A stretch of 16,849 nucleotides of DNA, from positions 1-16,849 of the forward strand of contig DAORKJ010000084.1 in NCBI GenBank assembly GCA_035439505.1, read 5' to 3'. Of this stretch, positions 1 to 6,049 are shown one piece after another; position 1 is the stretch's first letter, and each line of letters opens with the position of its first letter. The position numbers were made by a program, and so were the translations under genes. The notes beneath the pieces were generated by a model. The model was not told where the DNA came from. It saw only the letters and a program-made list of their open reading frames with translations, and did not search any database. The DNA comes from UBA7236 sp035439505. Its GTDB lineage: Bacteria > Bacteroidota > Bacteroidia > Chitinophagales > BACL12.

Positions 1-504
1 TATATTATTCGCCAACAGATATTGTTTTTTCTTATTATAAATCTTTATACCATACTGCTTAAAATAGCATTCATAACCTAAACTTTGTGTTTTACTTTTC
101 ATAGCTACAAAGGGTTTGTATTTATAACAAATTAAATTATTCAACATCTCATCAGGGTTAAACGGTAATTCAACATTAACTCCAAACTCAATATTCGAAA
201 TAACACATTCAATTGGAGCTAAATTTAACGTCTCACATAGCTTGTTAACTGCTAAACTGACATCGGTAAATGTAAAATCATTCCAATTGTAACCATCTGT
301 AAAATGCTTATGCAAACTGCCTGAAATTTCAACAAATGAATTGCCCTTTATTATAATTTTAAAAGAGCCCAATTTCGAAATCATAGGAAAATCATTTACT
401 TCACCGCTTGACCTATTTACAATTGAACTAAATTCAAGCAATTGATTTGTCAGAAAATGTTCAATTGGCTTGTTATATACCCTTAATCTTAAAAAGTCAA
501 TCAA
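1..504 (-). CDS. Replication-initiator-like protein (phage/plasmid gene II/X type), 3' end outside the window
   Basis: An open frame of 168 codons runs from 504 through base 1 without a stop, so the C-terminal part lies beyond the window. No ATG precedes residue 41. A TTG at 504-502 gives an N-terminus reading (M)IDFLRLR, directly after an in-frame TAA at 510-508, so I take TTG as the start. A conserved-looking GSLHKHF stretch (residues 62-68), then NWNDF (73-77) and NIEFGVNVELPFN (about 104-116), recall the Bacteroidota proteins annotated as phage/plasmid replication proteins related to filamentous-phage gene II/X. These nick DNA to start rolling-circle replication. This family call comes from remembered motif resemblance, not from a search. 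Location beside an excisionase-like HTH and an integrase supports a role in replication of an excised element. The catalytic tyrosine region is not in view. Confidence 0.55.
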   Translation of the reverse strand, partial: MIDFLRLRVYNKPIEHFLTNQLLEFSSIVNRSSGEVNDFPMISKLGSFKIIIKGNSFVEISGSLHKHFTDGYNWNDFTFTDVSLAVNKLCETLNLAPIECVISNIEFGVNVELPFNPDEMLNNLICYKYKPFVAMKSKTQSLGYECYFKQYGIKIYNKKKQYLLANNI

Positions 505-582
505 ATGTTAAATTTAAATATCCTATTAATTGGGAGGTTGTGTATTAAAGTTTTAAAAAGTGCCATAAAATACAACTTATTT

Positions 583-765
583 TCACTCAACTTTTGGATA
601 GTGATTACGTTTAATATAAGCTTCTAATACAGATTTTTCAAAATACATAAGTTTACCATTCGGTTTGTAAAACTCAATTTCTCGATTCCTAGTTTTCTGA
701 TAGAGAGTAGGTAATTTAATACCTAAAAACTCACATGCTTGTTTGGTTGTAAGTAAATTATTCAT
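583..765 (-). CDS. Small MerR/excisionase-type helix-turn-helix DNA-binding protein
   Basis: A 60-residue protein made almost entirely of one HTH_17-like domain. LLTTKQACEFLGI (residues 4-16) is the first helix and turn, PTLYQKTRNREI (19-30) the recognition helix, and FYKPNGKLMYFEKSVLEAYI (about 32-51) the wing and final helix. This is the standard layout of the excisionase family of DNA-binding domains in Bacteroidota mobile elements, where it acts as a recombination directionality factor or activates the downstream replication or mobilization genes. It is intact and full length for the family. It sits between the integrase (258 bp away) and the replication protein (78 bp away), all on one strand, so the replication gene may be co-transcribed with it. 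A promoter match lies just upstream. Whether it acts as excisionase or as transcription regulator cannot be told from sequence. Confidence 0.8.
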   Translation of the reverse strand: MNNLLTTKQACEFLGIKLPTLYQKTRNREIEFYKPNGKLMYFEKSVLEAYIKRNHYPKVE

Positions 766-784
766 TTAATTATTTATTTAAATA

Positions 785-818
785 CAAAAATATAGCAATA
801 AAAATGAATAACCCCAAA
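785..818 (-). promoter_or_regulatory. Bacteroidota-type promoter of the HTH gene
   Basis: Read on the minus strand, TTTG (818-815) and TATTTTTG (792-785) are separated by 22 bases and match the -33/-7 consensus TTTG...TAnnTTTG. The ATG at 765 lies about 19 bases past the -7 box, a normal leader length. The spacing is at the long end of what is usual. Confidence 0.5.
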
Positions 819-925
819 TTTTGTGTTTGGATATTGAAGAAAATTTTTGAAAAGATTGCAATATATTGATAATCAATAAAATAATAAAGGGTTACAATTG
901 ACATGTGAATTTGTCGTCATGCAAC

Positions 926-951
926 AATAATTGCAAATAATAATTGCAAAT
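926..951. repeat. Perfect tandem duplication of 13 bp (AATAATTGCAAAT)
   Basis: AATAATTGCAAAT occurs at 926-938 and again at 939-951 with no mismatch, in the non-coding gap between the HTH gene and the end of the integrase gene. The core TTGCAAAT recurs upstream of the integrase as a palindrome at 2194-2212. Possible roles are arm-type binding sites for the integrase, sites for the HTH protein, or iterons for the replication protein. None can be chosen from sequence alone. Confidence 0.7.
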
Positions 952-1022
952 AATCAATTGATTTTGACACTTAAATAGATATTAGTAAATTTTGTAATTC
1001 TTATTTACAAATAAACACTTTA

Positions 1023-2078
1023 TTATGAGGGTAGGTTTGCGACAGCGGTTTCTTTTAATTGTTCTGACATCCTAACATACCTTTGAGTATAGGCATAAGA
1101 GGAATGTCCTAACAATGAACTTGCACTGTTTACATCACTACCATAATAAATTATACCCGTTGCAAAACTATGTCTAGCACAATGCCAAGTAATATGCTTA
1201 TTAATCCCTGCTTTCTTTACCCATACTTTCAAGTCTTTAAGACAAGCAGTATGTGTTGGCAAATTGAATATTCGAGCTGATTCCGTTTTGCCCTCATTTA
1301 ATATTTGGAGTGTTATTTCGTGTAAAGGAACTATAACTGGTCTGGCTGTTTTTGATTGTATTAACTTTACATTGCCGTTATTGATATTACTCCATGATAA
1401 AACCTTTACGTCACAGAAGCGCAATCCAGTATAACATGAAAACAAAAAGGCTCGTTTTACTTCTTCGTTATGAATAGGAGTTTGGGTTAATATCTTTATT
1501 TCATCAAATATTAAAATTTCCTTGTTTATTGATTCACTTTTTTTCAAAACAATTGATTTGGCAGGGTTCATTTCTATTAGGCCTTCCTCAACAAGCACTT
1601 CAAGTGCTTTCTTAAATTTCTTAAAGTAATTGGAAGGGGTTTCACCATTCAATGTTTGCTCTAAATAGTCCTTAAAATCAAAAATAAGCCCTCTAGTTAA
1701 ACGATTGGTTGTAAGCTGACGAATGCCGCATTCATTTAAGAATTGTTCGAATTTAGCCAATGCGGCCAATATAACCCGCTTGTCTTTCTTGCTATAGTTA
1801 TTTGCAAAATCCCTAAAGTAATTTAAAACATTTAAAGACCTTTTGGGAGTTGGAATAACACCCGAAACAGATGCTTGTATTTCAATAGCCCGTTTAGTAG
1901 TGGCTTGTTCTGCTAATAATTTCATTTGCTTATTGTTGTCCCTGTCCAGTTGAGACTTAGCTTTATTAAGCTTTAGATGCACTAAAAACTCGCGTTTCCT
2001 TATTCCTTTCTCATAAATATCAATGTAGGGTGTTTGAGTATTGTCCGCATTTACACGGTAACGAAGTTTTACTGACAT
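1023..2078 (-). CDS. Tyrosine recombinase / site-specific integrase
   Basis: A 351-residue integrase that cuts and rejoins DNA at the element's attachment sites. Residues 1-75 form an arm-binding-like N-terminus (RYRVNADNTQTPYIDIY), about 82-175 the SAM-like core-binding domain, and about 188-350 the catalytic domain. The catalytic set is complete: R220 in CYTGLRFCD, K243 in QSKTARP, H299 and R302 in HCARH, H325 in LLGHSS, and the nucleophile Y334 in TQRYVRM. The length and the FLVHLKLNKAKSQ segment fit Bacteroidota integrases of mobile elements rather than XerC/XerD, which are shorter and lack such an N-terminal arm. No frameshift is seen. A very good promoter lies 22 bp upstream. The gene is transcribed towards the HTH and replication genes, from which it is separated by a repeat-bearing gap. 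Confidence 0.92.
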   Translation of the reverse strand: MSVKLRYRVNADNTQTPYIDIYEKGIRKREFLVHLKLNKAKSQLDRDNNKQMKLLAEQATTKRAIEIQASVSGVIPTPKRSLNVLNYFRDFANNYSKKDKRVILAALAKFEQFLNECGIRQLTTNRLTRGLIFDFKDYLEQTLNGETPSNYFKKFKKALEVLVEEGLIEMNPAKSIVLKKSESINKEILIFDEIKILTQTPIHNEEVKRAFLFSCYTGLRFCDVKVLSWSNINNGNVKLIQSKTARPVIVPLHEITLQILNEGKTESARIFNLPTHTACLKDLKVWVKKAGINKHITWHCARHSFATGIIYYGSDVNSASSLLGHSSYAYTQRYVRMSEQLKETAVANLPS

Positions 2079-2099
2079 AATTAGAAATTTGATTGATTA

Positions 2100-2131
2100 C
2101 AAAATTAGACAAAATCTAGCCAAGTGACAAA
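2100..2131 (-). promoter_or_regulatory. Integrase promoter (TTTG - 20 bp - TAATTTTG)
   Basis: On the minus strand a TTTG at 2131-2128 is followed after exactly 20 bases by TAATTTTG at 2107-2100, a full match to the Bacteroidota sigma-ABfr consensus. The integrase ATG (2078) lies 21 bases past the -7 box. The -33 box is part of a tandem repeat (2123-2144), so a repressor or the integrase itself could occlude it. Confidence 0.7.
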
Positions 2132-2144
2132 TGAGTGACAAATA
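2123..2144. repeat. Tandem 11-bp repeat overlapping the integrase -33 box
   Basis: AGTGACAAATG (2123-2133) is followed directly by AGTGACAAATA (2134-2144), differing only at the last base. An 11-bp phase puts both copies on nearly the same face of the helix, as expected for a pair of protein-binding sites. The first copy contains the integrase -33 TTTG. It is a candidate operator or arm-type site. Confidence 0.6.
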
Positions 2145-2193
2145 TTTTATAAATAAATATTAAAAAGTATAAACATAAAACGTCATAAATCAA

Positions 2194-2212
2194 TTGCAAA
2201 TGGCATTTGCAA
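2194..2212. repeat. 19-bp palindrome TTGCAAATG-G-CATTTGCAA
   Basis: A perfect 9-bp inverted repeat around one central base lies upstream of the integrase promoter. The half-site TTGCAAAT is the same as in the tandem repeat at 926-951. CGTCAT stands 13 bp before the half-site here (2181) and 16 bp before it on the other flank (915). It is likely a protein-binding site of the element. Confidence 0.6.
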
Positions 2213-2237
2213 AGGTTTACAGCTATTAAATCTATTA

Positions 2238-2264
2238 GGTTGTGTAGCCCTACGGGCTACAACC
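2238..2264. repeat. REP-like hairpin with a GTAGCCC-TAC-GGGCTAC core
   Basis: GTAGCCC and GGGCTAC (2244-2250 and 2254-2260) form a perfect 7-bp stem around TAC. The outer GGTT (2238-2241) and AACC (2261-2264) extend it, with two extra bases (GT) on the left side. It is GC-rich in otherwise AT-rich DNA and begins with GTAG, as REP elements mobilised by TnpA-REP transposases do. There is only one copy in the window, so repetitive status is inferred. It could instead be an RNA hairpin or recombination site. Confidence 0.45.
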
Positions 2265-2270
2265 ATTTAT

Positions 2271-2309
2271 AAAAAAGACCAATCAGCTTTTCGCTTATTG
2301 GTCTTTTTT
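2271..2309. terminator. Strong bidirectional rho-independent terminator
   Basis: AAAAAAGACCAAT (2271-2283) and ATTGGTCTTTTTT (2297-2309) are exact reverse complements, with an inner AGC/GCT pairing around a TTTTC loop. A-tract and T-tract arms make it work in both directions. On the minus strand it would end transcripts from the Asp-box protein gene (which stops at 2608). On the plus strand it has no visible gene to terminate. Confidence 0.8.
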
Positions 2310-2607
2310 AATACCCGTAATCAAATTATATTGAATTGCAGGTTTAAACCCTTAAAAACTGTCAGAATGATGAGATTTAAACTACACTTAAATAATAAAG
2401 TAGGAAAAATTAAGCAAAGGAATAAAACATAGGATTCAATCACTCCAGCTAACCAAAATAACACCCCTTTCTTCAATTATCAACTCAAATTATTAGATTA
2501 AAGTATCATGCAAAACATGAAACCTGAAACCAAATACTAATAGTAATTTATTTACTTAATTACAATATTTGAAATTTTACTTTAAGCAAACTAAAACAAT
2601 TTCGTTT

Positions 2608-3801
2608 TCATCTGCTAATTGTAAAAGTAGTTCTAGCAGAGGTTTGTCCATTATAATCAGTTAATTCACAAACGTATAAACCACTTGGAAGATTATCAAC
2701 TGATATAACATTGTTTGGCAGAGCCTGTTGGTTTATTACCAAATGTCCGAAACTGTCGTATATATTAATTAGTTGTCCACTTGTATTTTTAGTAAACTGT
2801 ACATGTACAAAATCAGTAGCTGGGATAGGGAAAAGATGAAAATCATTTTGCTGTTGTGAAAATATTGACACAGGGATATATAGGTCATCAATTTTAAAAA
2901 TATCTCCATTTGTGCATGAAGCATAATAATAACCTTCTGCAAATTGAATATCAAGCACTTCTTCACCAAACTCAACTCCACTAAAGTCATAGGACCAAGT
3001 ATGCCCACTATCGATAGTGTAATAATAAAAACCAAAGTCATTTGTTATAAAACCTTCTTGTTCATTTGCGAAACATACCGCTTTGGATAAACTACTACCT
3101 GAGAGTAAACTTACCCAACTTTCGCCTTGGTCGGAGGTTTTACAAATTTCCCCGGAGGATGTACTAGCATATCCAATGCTATCTGTAATAAATTCAATAT
3201 CATTTATCGGATTTGTAAATGGCGACACTACATTTACCCAACTTTCACCTCCATCATAAGTAATTCTAAAAGATCCCTCTGAATCGCTTGTAATTCCATG
3301 ATTGTTGTCAAAGAAATGAATATCATAAAATACTCCTCCAGTTGCTTCATGCAATATGGTATCCCAGGTAACACCACCATCTACACTTTTAAAAACAGTC
3401 TTTTCACCACCAGCAATATATCCTGTGTCAAGAGTTGGAAAGTCGATTGCATATAAAGCAATAACACCTGGGAAACCGACCGAATAATAATTCATAGTAG
3501 CACACCTGTCTGTTGTTTTCCATAGCATGTTTCCACTGGTAATCATGTAAACTGAGCTGTCGCCAACTACTGATAGATTTCTTACGTCATGAAACATATC
3601 AAGTGAAAAAAATTCCCATGTACTACCCCCATCTTCACTATAGGATAGAACAGTATTACCTGCCACAATAAGGGCACCGTCAGGAAAAACGCCAATACTT
3701 GTTTTTTCTTCAACAAATCCTGTTAAAATTTTTGTCCATTGTGCCTCAGAGCTAGGAACTATTGCCAGAAACACAATACAGAATAATATATACCGTTTCA
3801 T
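2608..3801 (-). CDS. Secreted Asp-box / YCF48-like beta-propeller protein with type A T9SS sorting domain
   Basis: A 397-residue exported protein. Residues 1-20 are a Sec signal peptide (KRYILFCIVFLAIVPSSEA, cleavage before QW). Asp-box motifs of the S-x-D-x-G-x-T-W type recur at 55-62, 139-146, 181-188, 222-229 and 262-269, about 41-43 residues apart, each on a hairpin of a beta-propeller blade. A sixth copy at 96-103 (TTDRCATM) keeps the spacing but has lost the glycines and tryptophan. Residues 320-397 form the C-terminal sorting domain (LFPIPATDFVHV, then LPSGLYV), ending TFTISR; the usual PNP is PIP here. Such propellers occur in sialidases and YCF48-like proteins, but no catalytic residues of a glycosidase are seen, so a binding or structural role at the cell surface is more likely. 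A TAATTTTG -7 box lies at 3847-3840 on the minus strand. Confidence 0.85.
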   Translation of the reverse strand: MKRYILFCIVFLAIVPSSEAQWTKILTGFVEEKTSIGVFPDGALIVAGNTVLSYSEDGGSTWEFFSLDMFHDVRNLSVVGDSSVYMITSGNMLWKTTDRCATMNYYSVGFPGVIALYAIDFPTLDTGYIAGGEKTVFKSVDGGVTWDTILHEATGGVFYDIHFFDNNHGITSDSEGSFRITYDGGESWVNVVSPFTNPINDIEFITDSIGYASTSSGEICKTSDQGESWVSLLSGSSLSKAVCFANEQEGFITNDFGFYYYTIDSGHTWSYDFSGVEFGEEVLDIQFAEGYYYASCTNGDIFKIDDLYIPVSIFSQQQNDFHLFPIPATDFVHVQFTKNTSGQLINIYDSFGHLVINQQALPNNVISVDNLPSGLYVCELTDYNGQTSARTTFTISR

Positions 3802-4119
3802 AAGTTGGGGTTTGATTATTACAATTGTAAATTAAATAACAAAATTAAATAATTATCAGTTAAGATTGAATAAACAAATATCATATTCACCTATAATTGA
3901 AAAGATTTATAAAGGCATTTCTATTGATATAGAAAAAAGGTTTTAAGAATAAACTAGTTGGAAAATTGAAATAGATATGTATTTAATCTTGAAGAATTAA
4001 TTTCGATTGGATAGATTTTACATATACGACATGTAAACAATAATTAATTTGGTGTTGATTTCAAAATAAATATTTGACACATTTAAATTTACAATTAAAC
4101 TTGATTTAAAGCGCCAAAA
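3802..4119. other. Intergenic stretch upstream of the Asp-box protein gene
   Basis: 318 bp of very AT-rich DNA between two minus-strand secreted-protein genes. Apart from the -7 box at 3840-3847 I see no open frame, RNA gene or clear terminator for the delta-60 protein gene. Confidence 0.5.
3840..3847 (-). promoter_or_regulatory. -7 box (TAATTTTG) of the Asp-box protein gene
   Basis: On the minus strand TAATTTTG lies 38 bases before the ATG at 3801 and matches TAnnTTTG fully. No TTG is found at the usual 19-22 bp upstream (nearest TTTG at 3878-3875 is 27 bp away), so this is a partial promoter match only. Confidence 0.35.
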
Positions 4120-5904
4120 CTATCTTTTTACCACCACCAAATTCCTACTCACATCCCCAACCATACAATTAACAACATAAACTCCCGGAAATAATTCTGC
4201 AGTATTAAAAACAGCTTTTCCGTTAATTGCCTTTGCAGTTAAAATTAATTCTCCCAAATTATTGTATAAAAATATTTCTCCGGTTATATTATTTGTTCCA
4301 TCAATATTCATGGTTAGACTCAGCGTTTCAGTAAAGGGGTTGGGAAACACTGTAATTGCTGTTGATGTGCTGCCTGAAGTAATATCCACCGTATTCACCA
4401 CCACACATTCCGAAGTATCTACACATGCACCATCTGTAAAAATAACTGCATAGGTTCCGTTTTGTGTGGCTGTATAGGTTTGATTGGTGCCATCTGCAAC
4501 CGGCAAATAATCGTTTTCGCAATCTACCCATTGATAGGCGAGGTCGGTGGCAACGGCAGTCAAAATATTGGATGTTTGAATAATCGATTTATCAGTCGCA
4601 TAAAAACAATCATTTAAATATCGCGCCAAACCAAAATATCTGCGTGCTAAATCGTTGGGACCACTTTGTCCGCCTGCAATAATTTTTCCATCGGGTTGAA
4701 TTGCAACAGCAAAGGCAGCGTCGTGACTGTATCCGAAATCGGTATTTACTAATCCTCCAATACCGAATGTTGTATCTAATGTACCATTGGTATTATATCG
4801 TGCTAAAGCAAAATAACCAATGCCAAAGCATACTGTATAGGATTGACCTGCAACAATAATTTTTCCGTCTGTTTGAATGGCGAGTGCTAAACCAACATCA
4901 CCTGTTAGTGTATCAAAATTAGTAATTACAACTCCCTCATCACCAAACGATTCATCCAAGTTGCCATCCACATTATAACGCACCAGCCCAAAATTCATTT
5001 TAGTATAATAAGGTGCATCTTCAATTTCATGTCCAGCTGCAACAATTTTTCCATCGGACTGTGTAGCAATTGAAATTGGATATGTTTGATCTACACCTAC
5101 GTTAGTTACCAGATGTCCGTCAGTACTAAAACTATTATCCAACGAACCATCACCATTATATCGCGCTATACCTATAGAACCAAAACAATTTCCACCAACT
5201 ACAATTTTATTATCTGATAAAACAATTACCGACGTTGCTTTTTCTGAAGTGAAATCGCACATATCAGTAGTAACTTTTCCATCAAAATCAAAAGTGTTGT
5301 CTACAGAGCCATCATTATTAAAACGTGCTATAGCAAATTCCCGATGCGGATAAGCTACAGTTGCTGAACCTACCATAACAATTTTATTATCCAACTGCGT
5401 TGTTACACCGTAACCATAATCATTGTCACCATAAAAATCAAATAAAACAATTCCATCAGTGCCAAAGGTAGCATCTAGTGTGCCATTCTCAAGATAACGC
5501 ACCATTGCAAAATCGTCATTACTACCGTTATTAGCTGTGCCGCATAAAAGAATTTTTCCGTCGCTCATGATATTGATTGCCCAACATCTGTCATCATCAA
5601 TACCCACCGGAGTAATTACCACGCCACCGGTTCCAAAAGTTGCATCCAGCAATCCGTCAGCAGTATACCGCGCCATCGAAAAGTCTACGTCTATCCCATT
5701 TCCACTTTGACCGGCCAAAATAATTTTACCATCACTTTGAAGCGCAATGGCAGTGCCCCAATCGTCGTAGGGAGCCACTTCTGTAGAAACAAGTCCATCT
5801 ACCCCAAACATGGGGTCTAAGGTTCCTGCCTGACTAAAAACATTTTGGTGGTTTATCATCAGGAGCAGCAACAATGTTATGAAGCTTTGATAGTGATGTT
5901 TCAT
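4120..5904 (-). CDS. Secreted delta-60 repeat protein with Ig-like region and type A T9SS sorting domain
   Basis: I start it at the ATG at 5904, not the in-frame ATG at 5997, because the 5904 start gives a signal peptide directly (MKHHYQSFITLLLLLMINHQ..., cleavage about residue 25). The longer form would place 31 polar residues before it. The 594-residue product carries seven delta-60 repeats beginning near 26, 83, 140, 198, 252, 313 and 373. Each opens with a D/N-G-x-L-D-x-x-F-G-x-x-G motif and contains S-D-G-K-I-ILAG and F-x-x-ARY. They probably form beta-propeller blades. An Ig/SprB-like stretch follows (about 435-505, YQWVDCEN...NGTYAVIF). The C-terminal sorting domain (VFPNPFTE at 519-526, LFPGVYVVN, ending VVVKR) marks it as T9SS cargo. 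No catalytic motif is seen; the role at the surface is unknown. No clear promoter was found. Confidence 0.88.
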   Translation of the reverse strand: MKHHYQSFITLLLLLMINHQNVFSQAGTLDPMFGVDGLVSTEVAPYDDWGTAIALQSDGKIILAGQSGNGIDVDFSMARYTADGLLDATFGTGGVVITPVGIDDDRCWAINIMSDGKILLCGTANNGSNDDFAMVRYLENGTLDATFGTDGIVLFDFYGDNDYGYGVTTQLDNKIVMVGSATVAYPHREFAIARFNNDGSVDNTFDFDGKVTTDMCDFTSEKATSVIVLSDNKIVVGGNCFGSIGIARYNGDGSLDNSFSTDGHLVTNVGVDQTYPISIATQSDGKIVAAGHEIEDAPYYTKMNFGLVRYNVDGNLDESFGDEGVVITNFDTLTGDVGLALAIQTDGKIIVAGQSYTVCFGIGYFALARYNTNGTLDTTFGIGGLVNTDFGYSHDAAFAVAIQPDGKIIAGGQSGPNDLARRYFGLARYLNDCFYATDKSIIQTSNILTAVATDLAYQWVDCENDYLPVADGTNQTYTATQNGTYAVIFTDGACVDTSECVVVNTVDITSGSTSTAITVFPNPFTETLSLTMNIDGTNNITGEIFLYNNLGELILTAKAINGKAVFNTAELFPGVYVVNCMVGDVSRNLVVVKR

Positions 5905-6049
5905 TAATATAAAGTTACCATTTTTTACTAATATCATCATGTAGCATTTTTCATTTATGTGGTATTGCTCTATTTTGTTACACCACAACTCGAACAAAAT
6001 CCTCAGATTTAATTAACACATAATTTAGCATGCCGCAGTTATCTGAATT

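Larger units (their letters stand above)
1..2144. mobile_element. Right-hand part of a small integrative element (rep - HTH - integrase), cut by the window edge
   Basis: Three minus-strand genes in the order integrase, excisionase-like HTH and replication-initiator-like protein form a typical module of small integrative or mobilizable elements in Bacteroidota. The recombinase lies nearest the right end, beside the unrelated secreted-protein genes, so the element probably extends leftwards past base 1. The given right limit is only the last repeat upstream of the integrase promoter. The true end could lie anywhere between about 2145 and 2600. No tRNA, direct-repeat attachment core or relaxase is visible here. 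It could instead be a degraded remnant, but all three genes look intact where visible. Confidence 0.6.
2145..2607. other. Gene-free stretch between the integrase promoter and the first secreted-protein gene
   Basis: No credible coding frame is seen on either strand. It holds the TTGCAAAT palindrome (2194-2212), a REP-like hairpin (2238-2264) and a bidirectional terminator (2271-2309). From about 2310 to 2607 I see only AT-rich DNA without clear repeats, RNA genes or promoter pairs. The element's right attachment site is expected somewhere in this stretch, but no tRNA 3' end or direct-repeat core is recognisable. Confidence 0.6.

Noticed and set aside
926..951. A CRISPR array or long tandem repeat
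   Set aside because: Only two 13-bp copies without spacers and no cas genes.
2145..2340. A tRNA or tmRNA as integration target next to the integrase
   Set aside because: No T-loop consensus, anticodon arm or acceptor pairing could be found; the hairpins here do not fold into a tRNA.
4262..4531. Open frames on both strands inside the delta-60 gene
   Set aside because: They lie wholly within a well-supported coding region and show no protein features.
5905..5997. In-frame N-terminal extension of the delta-60 protein (31 residues)
   Set aside because: The extension is polar and precedes a normal signal peptide beginning at Met 5904; export would be less likely with it.
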